The notes under the pieces were generated by a model. That model searched no databases. It was not told where the DNA came from and was given only the letters and a program-made list of their open reading frames with translations. The position numbers and the translations under genes are program-made. Below, piece after piece: positions 1 through 8,763 of a DNA stretch of 64,000 bases (position 1 is its first letter; every line of letters begins with the position of its first letter). This DNA is from Mesorhizobium sp. 65-26 (GTDB lineage: Bacteria; Pseudomonadota; Alphaproteobacteria; Rhizobiales; Rhizobiaceae): the NCBI GenBank assembly GCA_001899205.1, contig MKVL01000010.1, positions 391,914-455,913 on the forward strand, in the 5' to 3' direction.

Positions 1-66
1 CAGAGCAAGGCCCATGCCGCCAAGGCCCGTCGCGAACAGCAAGGCAAGCAGTTTCATCGTCTTCAT
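1..66 (-). CDS. Secreted protein, N-terminal fragment only
   Basis: The minus strand opens with an ATG at 66 and stays open for 22 codons to the window edge. The visible peptide starts MKTMKLLALLF and continues through Gly/Leu/Ala residues, which is the basic n-region and hydrophobic core of a signal peptide. A purine-rich GAGGGA lies a few bases upstream of the start. The rest of the gene is outside the window, so no function can be given. The export signal is well supported; whether it is a lipoprotein cannot be seen. Confidence 0.6.
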   Translation of the reverse strand, partial: MKTMKLLALLFATGLGGMGLAL

Positions 67-186
67 CGTTTTGTCCCTCGTGTCGGTGGCAACGAGCGCC
101 CGCGCCGCATCGGCGGCGACCTGTTCTCGTCGCAAAACTGTGGAGATGCGGCCGGCGCGCCCGCCACGCGCCGGCCGGGCGCTGCG

Positions 187-468
187 TCAGCCCCTGGCGC
201 GCGCCGTCTGCGGGCCGATCTGCGCGGCCACCGGGGTGATGCGATCGGCCGGGAAGCCGGCCTGCTCGGAATGGCGCCTGATGATGTCGGCGCTTTCGGC
301 CTCGTGCACGCAATAGATCTTGTCGCCGGCGACGTAGCTGGTGATCCACCTGTAGGGCACGCCGAGCGCTTCGCAGACCTTCACCGAGTGGGTGGAAATG
401 TCCTCCAGCTCCTTGGAGCTCATGGCGCCGGCGCCCGGCACGCTGCGTTCGATCATAAAGGTCGGCAT
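187..468 (-). CDS. DUF4242 (SCO4226-like nickel-binding) protein
   Basis: A 93-residue protein of the DUF4242 family, whose members are small ferredoxin-fold dimers. The streptomycete member SCO4226 binds nickel. The family signature is visible: the opening MPTFMIERSVPGAG, a mid-region W-x3-Y-V-x2-D-K-I-Y-C-V near residue 45, and the closing H-x4-G-F-P-A-D-R-I. The start is secure because GAGGAG sits at ideal distance upstream. It lies alone between the partial secreted-protein gene and the divergently read AraC-type regulator. No substrate or pathway can be assigned from context. Confidence 0.8.
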   Translation of the reverse strand: MPTFMIERSVPGAGAMSSKELEDISTHSVKVCEALGVPYRWITSYVAGDKIYCVHEAESADIIRRHSEQAGFPADRITPVAAQIGPQTARARG

Positions 469-584
469 CTGCTTCTCCTCATCTGTTTTGCATCCGTTGC
501 CGGAGCGGTCCGAAACCGCCGCCGGACGGGTCGCTGAAATCGCCCTTTTCCTTGCAAGAGACCATCACCGGAACACCGAAGACC

Positions 585-1565
585 ATGACCGAAACACCGA
601 CCAACATCGCAGCCGCTCCCGAAACCAGCCTGCTCGCCGACGTGCTCTCGCGCGTGCGGCTGACGGGCGCGCTGTTCCTCAAGGGCGAGTACGGCGCGCC
701 TTGGGCGCTGGAGTCGCCGGCCTCTCACGATCTGATGGCGATGCTGGCGCCAGGAGCCGAACGGTTGATCGTCTTCCACATCGTCACCGAAGGCCGCATG
801 TGGGTGGAGGCCGAAGGCACGCGGGTCGAGCTGCGGGCCGGCGATATGGGCATCCTGCCCGCCGCGCACCGACACGCCATGGGCAGCCTGCTGCCTTGCG
901 CGCCGCGCCCGATCGGCGAGTTGCTGCCGCCCGCGCCATGGCCTGATATCCCGACCTGCCGGCTCGACGGCGGCGGCGAGCCGACAAGGGTTGTCTGCGG
1001 CTATTTCCGCTGCGACGAACCGCTGTTCAACGGGTTGCTGCGGCAATTGCCGCCGGTGTTCGGCGTGCGCCCGGGCGGCCCGACGCTGGACTGGATGATG
1101 GCGACAGTAGGCTACGCGCTGCATCGCGGCGCGCAACCCGGCGAGGACGCGCTAACGGCCCGGCTTCCCGAATTGCTGCTGGTCGAGGCGCTGCGCCTCC
1201 ATGCCGAGCAGAGCGCGCGGCCGGATGGCTGGCTCGCCGCCATCCGCGACCCGGTCGTCGGGCGGGCGCTGGCATTGCTGCACCGCGACCCTGGCCATTC
1301 CTGGACGGTGCCGGAGCTGGCGCGGCTCGCGGCGACGTCGCGCTCGGTGCTGGGCGAACGCTTCGCGCAGCTTCTCGGCATCTCGCCCATGCAGTATCTC
1401 GCGGGCTGGCGCATGCAGATCGCGGCCGACCTGCTGCGCACGACGCGGCTCAAGATGCACGAGATCGCCGAACGCTCCGGCTACGGTTCCGAGGTCGCCT
1501 TCAGTCGCGCGTTCAGCCGCCATCTTGGCGTTGCGCCGGGGGCGTTGCGGCGCGCGCAGGACTAG
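585..1565 (+). CDS. AraC-family transcriptional regulator with N-terminal cupin
   Basis: A 326-residue regulator. Residues from about 15 to 190 form a cupin-like sensor of the AraC_binding/Cupin_6 type (F-H-I-V-T-E-G near residue 66, then L-R-A-G-D-M-G-I-L-P). The last 100 residues carry two helix-turn-helix units typical of AraC proteins: L-A-x4-S-x5-F near 255 and I-A-E-R-S-G-Y-G-S-E-V-A-F-S-R-A-F near 295. I chose the ATG at 585; an in-frame TTG at 552 would add 11 residues but has no better ribosome site. It is divergent from the DUF4242 gene and upstream of the nrd riboswitch. Its target is unknown, and nothing ties it to the nrd operon beyond position. Confidence 0.85.
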   Translation: MTETPTNIAAAPETSLLADVLSRVRLTGALFLKGEYGAPWALESPASHDLMAMLAPGAERLIVFHIVTEGRMWVEAEGTRVELRAGDMGILPAAHRHAMGSLLPCAPRPIGELLPPAPWPDIPTCRLDGGGEPTRVVCGYFRCDEPLFNGLLRQLPPVFGVRPGGPTLDWMMATVGYALHRGAQPGEDALTARLPELLLVEALRLHAEQSARPDGWLAAIRDPVVGRALALLHRDPGHSWTVPELARLAATSRSVLGERFAQLLGISPMQYLAGWRMQIAADLLRTTRLKMHEIAERSGYGSEVAFSRAFSRHLGVAPGALRRAQD

Positions 1566-1667
1566 GATTCCAGCCGACCCTGGACCGACGGTCGATATTT
1601 ATCCTCAATCTGGCCACGAGCTGTTGACTTGATTTGGTCAAGTCGTACTAGATGTTGTTGTCGAGGT

Positions 1668-1860
1668 TCTTTCGAGTCGGACAGGCTCGGGAGCTAAGAG
1701 GGAAGCCGGTGACCCGCCAAAGGGGAGGCCGGCGCTGCCCCCGCAACTGTAAGCAGCGAGTCCGCGTCGAGTAACGCCACTGGCGCCGCAAGGCACCGGG
1801 AAGGCCGACAAAGGGCGACGACCTGCAAGCCAGGAGACCTGCCCCGACAGTTCGAAACGT
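1668..1860 (+). promoter_or_regulatory. Cobalamin riboswitch upstream of nrdAB
   Basis: The conserved cobalamin aptamer blocks occur in order: GGGAAGCCGGTG at 1710-1721, GCTGCCCCCGCAACTGTAAG at 1734-1753, CCACTGG near 1777, GGGAAGG at 1798-1804, and the B12 box GCCAGGAGACCTGCC ending at 1843. The outer stem is visible: TTCGAGTCGG at the 5' side pairs with CCGACAGTTCGAA at the 3' side. About 100 nt separate it from the nrdA start, enough for an expression platform. Cobalamin riboswitches normally lower expression when adenosylcobalamin is present. Here that would repress a B12-independent ribonucleotide reductase, as described for the streptomycete nrdABS operon. Confidence 0.95.
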
Positions 1861-1964
1861 CCACGGGCGGGGTGTCCCGGTGGTGCGCTGCTTTCGCGTG
1901 GGCTTCCAGGCGACTCAGGCAAGCGTGCGCCAGTGCTCCGTCCCCAACACCATCGGGGATGATG

Positions 1965-4862
1965 ATGACCGCGACTGCAACTATCCACGCCAACGGAACC
2001 GCGCCCGCCGCGCCTCCTGTGACAATCGACCGTCCATCGGTCTCCGAGCCGGCCTACAGGGTTATCCGCCGCAACGGTTCGGTGACGCCCTTCGACCCGA
2101 CCAAGATCACGGTCGCGTTGACCAAGGCGTTTCTCGCGGTCGAGGGTTCGACCGCGGCCGGCTCGCGGCGCGTCCATGACGTGGTGGAGGAACTGACGGC
2201 GCAGGTCATCGTCGCGCTCACCCGGCGCGCCGACGCCGGCCGCACCTTCCACATCGAGGATGTGCAGGACCAGGTGGAGCTGGCGCTGATGCGTGGCGAG
2301 CACCATAAGGTCGCGCGCGCCTATGTGCTCTATCGCGCGGAGCGGGCGAGGGAGCGCGCCGCGGAGAAAGCTGCGGAGGCCGCGTCTTCCCAGCCGGCGC
2401 TGCGGGTGAGGGGAGACGACGGCGCCTTGGTGCCGCTCGACGAGGCACGGCTCGCTCGTATCGTCGAGGAGGCCTGCGAAGGGCTGGAGGCCGTCTCGGC
2501 GGCGCCGATCCTCGGCGAGGCGCACCGCAATCTCTATGACGGCATCACGCCGGACGAACTGTCGCTGGCGCCGATCCTCGCCGCGCGCACGCTGGTGGAG
2601 CAGGAGCCGAACTACGCCTTCGTGTCGGCGCGCCTGTTGCTCGACCGCCTGCGCCGCGAGGCGCTGTCCTTCGTCGCCGGTCGGCCGGAGCAGGCGACAC
2701 AGGCCAACATGAACGAACGCTACGCCACCTATTTCCCGGCCTTCGTGCGAACCGGCATCGAAGCCGAACTGGTCGACCCGGAGCTTGGCCGTTTCGACCT
2801 TGCGCGCCTGGGCGCGGCATTGAAGCCCGAACGCGACCTGCAGTTCCAGTTCCTCGGCCTGCAGACGCTCTACGACCGCTATTTCCTGCACACCAGGGGC
2901 AAGCGTTTCGAACTGCCGCAGGCGTTCTTCATGCGCGTCGCCATGGGGCTTGCCGTGCGCGAGATCGACCGGGAGGCGCGCGCCATCGCATTCTATGACC
3001 TGCTGTCGTCCTTTGATTTCATGGCCTCGACGCCGACGCTGTTCAATTCGGGTACGCTCAGGCCGCAATTGTCGTCCTGCTTCCTGACGACGATCGGCGA
3101 CGATCTCGACGCCATCTTCAAGGGCATCAAGGACAATGCGCTTCTGGCCAAATATTCGGGCGGCCTGGGCAATGACTGGACGCCGGTGCGCGGCCTTGGC
3201 GCGCACATCAAGGGCACCAATGGCGAAAGCCAGGGCGTCGTGCCGTTCCTGAAGGTCGCCAACGATACGGCCATCGCCGTCAACCAGGGCGGCAAGCGCA
3301 AGGGCGCGGTCTGCGCCTATCTCGAGACCTGGCATGTCGACATCGAGGAATTCCTCGACCTCAGGAAGAACACCGGCGACGACCGTCGCCGCACCCACGA
3401 CATGAACACCGCCAACTGGGTGCCGGACCTGTTCATGAGCCGCGTCGAGGCCGACGTCGAATGGACGCTGTTCTCGCCCGACGAGGTCGCCGACCTGCAT
3501 GACCTCTACGGCACCGCCTTCAGGGCCGCCTACGAAGCCTATGAGGCCAAGGCGGCGGCCGGCGGCATCAAGGTGTTCCGCAAGGTTCGCGCCATCGACC
3601 TGTGGCGCAAGATGCTGACCATGCTGTTCGAAACAGGACACCCCTGGGTCACCTTCAAGGATCCCTGCAACATCCGCTCGCCGCAGGGCCATGTCGGCGT
3701 GGTGCACTCCTCGAACCTGTGCACCGAAATCACGCTCAACACCTCCAAGGACGAGGTGGCGGTGTGCAACCTCGGCTCGGTCAACCTGGCCAATCATATC
3801 GGCAATGGCGGGCTGGACCTGGCGCGGCTGGCGCGCACGGTCGGCACCGCCATGCGCATGCTGGACAACGTCATCGACATCAACTTCTACACCATTGCAG
3901 AGGCGCGCCGCTCGAACCTGCGCCACCGCCCGGTCGGCCTCGGCCTGATGGGTTTCCAGGACGCGCTGCAGGCGCTGCGCATCCCGTACGCGTCCGAGGC
4001 GGCGGTGGCCTTCGCGGACGCGAGCATGGAGGCGATCAGCTATCACGCCATCTCGGCTTCGGTGGAGCTTGCCGCCGAGCGCGGCCGCTATCCCAGCTTC
4101 GACGGTTCGCTGTGGTCGAAAGGCGTCCTGCCGATCGATTCGATTCGGCTGGTGTCGGATGCGCGCGGCGCGACCGTCGACATGGACGAGACCTCGACAC
4201 TCGACTGGGAGGCGTTGCGCAAACGGGTGAAGAAGACCGGCATGCGCAATTCCAACACCATGGCGATCGCGCCGACGGCGACCATCTCCAACATCTGCGG
4301 CGTCGCGCAGTCGATCGAGCCGGCCTACCAGAACCTGTTTGTCAAGGCGAACATGTCGGGCGACTTCACCGTGGTCAACGCGCAACTCGTGCACGACCTC
4401 AAGCAGCGCGGCCTGTGGGACGAGGTGATGGTCTCCGACCTCAAATATTTCGACGGCTCGATCGGCCAGATCGACCGCGTGCCGGAAGACCTCAAAGCGC
4501 TCTACGCCACCGCCTTCGAGATCGACCCGGCCTGGCTGATCGAGGCCGCGTCGCGCCGCCAGAAATGGATCGACCAGGCGCAGTCGCTCAACCTCTACAT
4601 CGCCAATCCTTCGGGGCGGAAGCTCGACGAGCTTTACCGGCTGGCGTGGCGCAAGGGGCTGAAGACCACCTATTACCTGCGTTCGCGCTCGGCCACCCAT
4701 GTCGAGAAGTCGACGCTCAAGGGCACCGACAGCAAGCTCAACGCGGTGTCGGCGGCCCCGATGCCGGTAGCCGCCGTCGCGGCGCCCATCGTGGTCAATC
4801 CCGACGCCGCCTGGGGCAAGGCCTGCGCCATCGACGATCCCGAATGCGAGGCCTGCCAGTAG
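1965..4862 (+). CDS. nrdA: Ribonucleoside-diphosphate reductase alpha subunit (class I)
   Basis: A 965-residue catalytic subunit that reduces ribonucleotides to deoxyribonucleotides with the NrdB radical subunit. An ATP-cone starts near residue 27 (Y-R-V-I-R-R-N-G), and a second cone-like stretch covers about 145-240. The active site is complete: Cys372 in L-S-S-C-F-L, the N-L-C-T-E triad Asn584/Cys586/Glu588, and Cys601 in A-V-C-N-L-G-S. The redox-shuttle pair is in the last residues, E-C-E-A-C-Q. Three consecutive ATG codons lie at 1959, 1962 and 1965; I used the last, which sits best behind GGGG. It follows the cobalamin riboswitch and precedes nrdB across a 239-nt spacer holding a palindromic repeat. 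Because its partner looks like class Ic, the holoenzyme probably uses a Mn/Fe cofactor. Confidence 0.97.
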   Translation: MTATATIHANGTAPAAPPVTIDRPSVSEPAYRVIRRNGSVTPFDPTKITVALTKAFLAVEGSTAAGSRRVHDVVEELTAQVIVALTRRADAGRTFHIEDVQDQVELALMRGEHHKVARAYVLYRAERARERAAEKAAEAASSQPALRVRGDDGALVPLDEARLARIVEEACEGLEAVSAAPILGEAHRNLYDGITPDELSLAPILAARTLVEQEPNYAFVSARLLLDRLRREALSFVAGRPEQATQANMNERYATYFPAFVRTGIEAELVDPELGRFDLARLGAALKPERDLQFQFLGLQTLYDRYFLHTRGKRFELPQAFFMRVAMGLAVREIDREARAIAFYDLLSSFDFMASTPTLFNSGTLRPQLSSCFLTTIGDDLDAIFKGIKDNALLAKYSGGLGNDWTPVRGLGAHIKGTNGESQGVVPFLKVANDTAIAVNQGGKRKGAVCAYLETWHVDIEEFLDLRKNTGDDRRRTHDMNTANWVPDLFMSRVEADVEWTLFSPDEVADLHDLYGTAFRAAYEAYEAKAAAGGIKVFRKVRAIDLWRKMLTMLFETGHPWVTFKDPCNIRSPQGHVGVVHSSNLCTEITLNTSKDEVAVCNLGSVNLANHIGNGGLDLARLARTVGTAMRMLDNVIDINFYTIAEARRSNLRHRPVGLGLMGFQDALQALRIPYASEAAVAFADASMEAISYHAISASVELAAERGRYPSFDGSLWSKGVLPIDSIRLVSDARGATVDMDETSTLDWEALRKRVKKTGMRNSNTMAIAPTATISNICGVAQSIEPAYQNLFVKANMSGDFTVVNAQLVHDLKQRGLWDEVMVSDLKYFDGSIGQIDRVPEDLKALYATAFEIDPAWLIEAASRRQKWIDQAQSLNLYIANPSGRKLDELYRLAWRKGLKTTYYLRSRSATHVEKSTLKGTDSKLNAVSAAPMPVAAVAAPIVVNPDAAWGKACAIDDPECEACQ

Positions 4863-4891
4863 GCAAAGGCAACCGGAGATACGCCGCGTGG

Positions 4892-5064
4892 CTGCCCCTC
4901 ATCCCGCTGCCGCGACCTTCTCCCCGTTAGGACTGGGAGAAGGGGCCTTCATCGATGGTTTCGCCAATCGCCAACACTGCAGGAAGCGAGCCAGCGTAGC
5001 GGCCAGACATTTCTCCCCGTCCCTATACGGGGAGAAATGTCCGGCAGGACAATGAGGGGCGGCG
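4892..5064 (+). repeat. RIME-like palindromic mosaic repeat, copy 1
   Basis: The nrdA-nrdB spacer is filled by an element with inverted ends, GCCCCTCAT at 4894 and ATGAGGGGC near 5053. Two internal hairpins are built on CTTCTCCCCG...GGGAGAAG and TTCTCCCCGT...ACGGGGAGAA. A second copy lies inverted at 27986..28141 and shares the central GTTTCGCCAATC. The arrangement matches rhizobial intergenic mosaic elements. Sitting inside an operon, its hairpins could process or attenuate the nrdAB transcript; that is inference. Confidence 0.75.
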
Positions 5065-5101
5065 CCGAGGCCTGAAGAACGAATTCAAAGGACACAAGAA
5101 A

Positions 5102-6232
5102 ATGCTCGACTGGTCAGAACCAAAGGCGCCATCCACGGCGGCGCTCGCTCCTCTTCCCACAGACGATGTTCCCCCCACCGAGGCCACCGGTCTCGGCGAG
5201 ATCGAACGCGGCGGCGCCCGTGTCTCGGTCGGCGACAAGCGGATGATCAACGCGCGTGCCGACGTGAATCAACTCCTGCCGCTAAAGTATCGCTGGGCCT
5301 GGGAAAAATATCTTTCCGGCTGCAACAATCACTGGATGCCGACCGAGGTATCGATGCAGGCCGACATCGCGCTGTGGAAGGCGAAGGATGGCTTGACCGA
5401 GGACGAGCGGCGCATGCTGAAGCGCAATCTCGGCTTCTTCGCCGCGTCGGAATCGCTGGTGGCGAACAACATCGTGCTCGCCATCTATCGCCATCTCACC
5501 AATCCCGAATGCCGCCAGTATCTGCTGCGGCAGGCCTTCGAGGAAGCGATCCACACGCACACCTTCCAGTACATCGTCGAAAGCCTGTCGCTGGACGAGG
5601 GCGAGCTGTTCAACATGTACCGCGAGGTGCCCTCGATCACCGACAAGGCGGCCTGGGCGCTGAAGCATACGCAGCATCTGGACGATCCCGACTTCAGGAC
5701 CGGAACGCCCGAGGCCGACCAGGCATTCCTGCGCGATCTCGTCGCCTTTTACGTCATCTTCGAGGGCATGTGGTTCTACACCGGCTTCGCGCAGATCCTG
5801 TCGCTCGGTCGCCGCAACAAGATGGTCGGCATCGCCGAGCAGTACCAGTACATACTGCGCGACGAGTCGATCCACCTGAACTTCGGCATCGACGTCATCA
5901 ACCAGATCAGGATCGAGAACCCGCATTTGTGGACGCGGGAGTTCCAGGACGAGGTGCGCGGCATGATCACGCAAGCCGCCGAGCTGGAAGCGGCCTATGG
6001 CCGGGATACGATGCCGCGCGGCTTCCTCGGCCTCAACGCCGCGCTTTGCGAGCAGTACATGCATTTCATAGCCAACCGCCGCTGCGCCCAGCTCGGCCTG
6101 ACGCCGGTCTTTTCCGAGACGGAGAATCCGTTCCCCTGGATGTCGGAGGCGATGGACCTGAAGAAGGAGAAGAACTTCTTCGAGACGCGCGTCATCGAGT
6201 ACCAGAATGGCGGGGCGCTGGCATGGGACTGA
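5102..6232 (+). CDS. nrdB: Ribonucleoside-diphosphate reductase beta subunit, class Ic-like
   Basis: A 376-residue ferritin-fold radical-generating subunit. The six metal ligands can be read off: Glu117 (A-S-E-S-L), Glu148 and His151 (E-E-A-I-H-T-H), Glu221 (F-E-G-M-W-F-Y), Glu255 and His258 (R-D-E-S-I-H). Two departures from ordinary class Ia/b matter. The position of the radical tyrosine, four residues after His151, is Phe155. The first ligand is Glu rather than Asp. Both are the known marks of class Ic enzymes such as Chlamydia trachomatis NrdB, which use a Mn(IV)/Fe(III) cofactor instead of a tyrosyl radical. The C-terminus is rich in aromatic residues, as needed to dock on NrdA. The gene ends overlapping the following small gene by 10 nt. 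Confidence 0.96.
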   Translation: MLDWSEPKAPSTAALAPLPTDDVPPTEATGLGEIERGGARVSVGDKRMINARADVNQLLPLKYRWAWEKYLSGCNNHWMPTEVSMQADIALWKAKDGLTEDERRMLKRNLGFFAASESLVANNIVLAIYRHLTNPECRQYLLRQAFEEAIHTHTFQYIVESLSLDEGELFNMYREVPSITDKAAWALKHTQHLDDPDFRTGTPEADQAFLRDLVAFYVIFEGMWFYTGFAQILSLGRRNKMVGIAEQYQYILRDESIHLNFGIDVINQIRIENPHLWTREFQDEVRGMITQAAELEAAYGRDTMPRGFLGLNAALCEQYMHFIANRRCAQLGLTPVFSETENPFPWMSEAMDLKKEKNFFETRVIEYQNGGALAWD

Positions 6233-6471
6233 GGCTCGACACCGCGCGCCTCGCGCCGGCCGCCGTCCGGCCACCTGAGCCGGAGGACGTGTTCCTGTCC
6301 TGGCTGATGCAGCAACCGCCGGGACGCGACCTCGCGGCCGCCGCCCGCGCCGAGATCCACCGGCTGCGCCGCTACCAGGGGCAGCACTCCGGGCCGGGGC
6401 GCCTCGCCGAGCTGTTCGAGGCCCTGCACCGTTCGCTGCGAACCGGACCGGCCGGGCAGGGGCAGGGATGA
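6223..6471 (+). CDS. Small protein of unknown family, third gene of the B12-controlled nrd operon
   Basis: An 82-residue soluble protein whose ATG lies inside the last codons of nrdB, so it is translationally coupled and shares the nrd riboswitch transcript. Residues 18-50 align without gaps to residues 37-69 of the small protein at 9567..9869, with 16 identities in 33 positions. Shared residues include P18, P20, E21, V23, F24, W27, L28, P32, G34, D36, L37, A40, A41, R42 and I45. The rest is predicted helical and Arg-rich, with no signal peptide, transmembrane segment or Cys. I recognise no named domain. Its presence in two separate B12-riboswitch operons suggests a job tied to the B12-limited state, but no biochemical role can be read from the sequence. 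Confidence 0.8.
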   Translation: MGLRLDTARLAPAAVRPPEPEDVFLSWLMQQPPGRDLAAAARAEIHRLRRYQGQHSGPGRLAELFEALHRSLRTGPAGQGQG

Positions 6472-6496
6472 AGTCCGGCGCGCGGGCGAACGAGGA

Positions 6497-7333
6497 TCAG
6501 ACGCCCTGTTCGCCGGCCGCGCCGTCCGGCTTCTTGGACCACAGGCTGACGGCATGGTCGACGATCCGCCGCATCTCCATGATGATGCCCTGGCCTTCAC
6601 CGAGCGGGCCGGCCGTCGCCACGCCCGCGCGCAGGGCGCTGGCGCCAACCGGGACGAACGCATCGGTGTCCATGAGCTTCGGCACCTCGAACCAGACCCA
6701 TCGGCGTTGCCCGTCGACCGTCAGCGGCGCGCCTTCCCTGGTTTTCGGGCGCTCCGGCCACGCCATGTCCTCGGCCAGGTGCAGAGCCGTGCACCGGTCG
6801 AAATCCACCCCGATCAGCAGGACCTTTGCCGCGAGCCGGTAGAGCGTGCCGAGCGGAGAGCCCTGGCCGAGCGGATCCTCCAGCGCATGGTTCCGCGTGA
6901 TCTCCCGGGCAAGGGGACCGAGCGCGGCGAACGAGGTCGACGGGTGATCGCTGCGCAGGGTGCCGGGCCAGGTGCGGAACAGTTCGGCGATACTTCCCAT
7001 CTCCCGTGTCGGCGTGATGCGCGGATCATAGGCGGGCATGGTGTCGCGGATCGTATCAAGCCATGCATGAGGCACCGGCGGCGCCTCCCATTTCTCCGGA
7101 TCGGTAAGGCCGGCCGACTGCGCGGGCATGACGAGCGTGCCGCCAGGACCGACCGCCCGAAGCAGGGCCTCGACGACCGCCACCGGGCCGCCATTGACCC
7201 ATCCCAGCGCGCTGAGCGACGCGTGGACGATGACGATGTCGCCGGCCTGGATTCCCAATGACCGCAACTCGGCAAAAAGGCTCTCCGTCGTGACGGGCTG
7301 CCTGGTTCGGCGGATCTGGTCAGCTTCCGTCAT
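6497..7333 (-). CDS. AAC(3)-family N-acetyltransferase
   Basis: A 278-residue member of the aminoglycoside 3-N-acetyltransferase family, which transfers acetyl from acetyl-CoA to an amine. Family blocks seen are G-D-I-V-I-V-H-A-S-L-S-A-L-G-W-V near residue 31, G-P-G-G-T-L-V-M-P near 67, and H-P-S-T-S-F-A-A-L-G-P near 129, which holds the conserved His. Length is typical. Chromosomal members in rhizobia and streptomycetes are often not resistance genes, so the substrate is uncertain. It converges on the nrd operon with a 25-nt gap. Confidence 0.85.
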   Translation of the reverse strand: MTEADQIRRTRQPVTTESLFAELRSLGIQAGDIVIVHASLSALGWVNGGPVAVVEALLRAVGPGGTLVMPAQSAGLTDPEKWEAPPVPHAWLDTIRDTMPAYDPRITPTREMGSIAELFRTWPGTLRSDHPSTSFAALGPLAREITRNHALEDPLGQGSPLGTLYRLAAKVLLIGVDFDRCTALHLAEDMAWPERPKTREGAPLTVDGQRRWVWFEVPKLMDTDAFVPVGASALRAGVATAGPLGEGQGIIMEMRRIVDHAVSLWSKKPDGAAGEQGV

Positions 7334-7370
7334 ATGGATGCTTCCGGCTTTCCCGCGGCGTGGCGCGAAG

Positions 7371-8006
7371 CTAAAGCGCGGGCTGGCGAAGGGCCGATGC
7401 CACGCCCCTGGGGTGGATGAAGATCAGCCGGCCCGCAAGCAGCAGCGCCGCCGCAACGATGACGAGCACGACGAGGCTCGGAAGGTGGAGGAACATGTCG
7501 CGCCATCGCGGCTCGACGACCTCGCCGGTGCTGAAGGCCTCGCCGCTGAACTGGCACAGGATCCAGGAGGCGCCGCTGCGCACCATGTCGGCGTCGATCG
7601 ACGAGATCAGTTCGTTGGCCTCGTTCCTGGCGGCAGGCATGGTCGCCATATAGGCGAGCAGCGCCTTGGTGGTCGCCAGATAGGCGTGGCTGCACTCGTT
7701 GAAGGGGCTTTCCTCGTCCATGAGGCTGCCGGGCATCAGGCCCCAGAGGCAGTAGGTGTATTGCAGGTTGCCGTGGTTGTAGAGCCGCCGGAAGGTCGGG
7801 TCGGTCTGCGTCTGCCGCTGCGCGAGGTCGAGGATGGCGCCTCGATAGCCCGAGATCACCGCCATCTGGCCATGCGTCAGGCTGGGTATCTGTATGCCAG
7901 GAGGCGGAGGGGCGGAGCTGGAGCTATGCGCAACCGCCTGTGTCGCGCTCAGCGCCAGGAAAAGAAAGACGGCCGCCAGGGCGCGAAACCGAGGCGGCCG
8001 TTGCAT
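7371..8006 (-). CDS. Membrane-anchored periplasmic protein in the cbt operon, unknown function
   Basis: A 211-residue protein read 4 nt after cbtA. A signal peptide covers about residues 1-26 (F-R-A-L-A-A-V-F-L-F-L-A-L-S, cleavage near A-V-A-H). A Ser/Pro-rich linker follows, then a helical region with three Cys (Y-C-L-W near 85, N-E-C-S near 103, I-L-C-Q near 148). A single transmembrane helix at about 173-193 (L-V-V-L-V-I-V-A-A-A-L-L-L-A-G) is followed by a short cytoplasmic tail. It matches no domain I know. Operon position after a B12-riboswitch-controlled cobalt transporter suggests a role in cobalt uptake, perhaps periplasmic metal handling. The ATG at 8006 was chosen because an upstream in-frame start would overlap cbtA and place the signal peptide internally. 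Confidence 0.7.
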   Translation of the reverse strand: MQRPPRFRALAAVFLFLALSATQAVAHSSSSAPPPPGIQIPSLTHGQMAVISGYRGAILDLAQRQTQTDPTFRRLYNHGNLQYTYCLWGLMPGSLMDEESPFNECSHAYLATTKALLAYMATMPAARNEANELISSIDADMVRSGASWILCQFSGEAFSTGEVVEPRWRDMFLHLPSLVVLVIVAAALLLAGRLIFIHPRGVASALRQPAL

Positions 8007-8010
8007 GATG

Positions 8011-8751
8011 TCAGGCGTAGCGGCGCGCGAGGCCGCCCTGGCTGCGGGTCGCGAGCTGGCGCTCGACGACGGCGCCGAAGGCAAGACCGATGACCGCCCA
8101 CAGCACGAGCTGTATGCCGAGCGAAGCGACGCGGAACTGCCACAGCACCATCGCCGAGAAATCCTCGGGCACTTCGTTGATGTTGGGCAGGGCGGCCTTC
8201 ACCAGCGCGAAGACGACCAGATAGGCAAGCGCCGCCACGATCGCCGCGTTCCAGGCGCCGAGCTGCTTCCACAGCCGCTGCGCCAGGCCGACCGCGGCCA
8301 CCATCGCGGCGACCGAGACCAGGATCATGATGAAGAACAGCTCCGTGCGGTAACCGATCGTTTCAGGATTGCCGACCGCAGGTGGGTTCGCAGGATATTT
8401 CAAGCCGGGGATCACGATCACCGCCACGAAGCCGAGAACGGCAAGCAGCGCCGAGGTGCCGCGGGGGCCAAGCGAACCCAGCCGACCGTAGGCGAAGGCG
8501 AAGACGAGCGAGAAGATGCCGCCGAGCGCCGCGCCGTAGACGAGCACGCCGGTCGCGAGGCCGATGCCGGCCTGCGTCGTGCGGCTGACGATTTCTTCCT
8601 CAGGCGCCTCGCCGGCGGCCTGGGCCTTCTGCTCTTCAAAGGCGATGGCCTTGTCGACTTGCGGTTCGCCATAAACCCTGGCGAAGGCAAAAGCCAATAT
8701 CCCTGCGATCAGCCCGACAAGCATGCCGCGCAGCAAAAGCTTTCCAACCAT
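8011..8751 (-). CDS. cbtA: Cobalt transporter subunit CbtA
   Basis: A 246-residue integral membrane protein with about six hydrophobic segments, starting M-V-G-K-L-L-L-R-G-M-L-V-G-L-I-A-G. It has the CbtA family's glutamate-rich loop near residues 40-55 (E-E-Q-K-A-Q-A-A-G-E-A-P-E-E-E) and the L-K-Y-P-A-N-P-P-A-V-G stretch near 117. CbtA with CbtB is a predicted cobalt uptake system, assigned by its regular linkage to B12 riboswitches and cobalamin genes. Here it follows cbtB by 12 nt and both lie downstream of a minus-strand cobalamin riboswitch. Confidence 0.92.
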   Translation of the reverse strand: MVGKLLLRGMLVGLIAGILAFAFARVYGEPQVDKAIAFEEQKAQAAGEAPEEEIVSRTTQAGIGLATGVLVYGAALGGIFSLVFAFAYGRLGSLGPRGTSALLAVLGFVAVIVIPGLKYPANPPAVGNPETIGYRTELFFIMILVSVAAMVAAVGLAQRLWKQLGAWNAAIVAALAYLVVFALVKAALPNINEVPEDFSAMVLWQFRVASLGIQLVLWAVIGLAFGAVVERQLATRSQGGLARRYA

Positions 8752-8763
8752 GTCAGTATCCCC

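Noticed and set aside
1638..4700. Very long open frame antisense to nrdA (about 1000 codons)
   Set aside because: It mirrors the GC-rich codon pattern of nrdA, has no recognisable domain, and runs through the riboswitch and the whole catalytic domain on the other strand.
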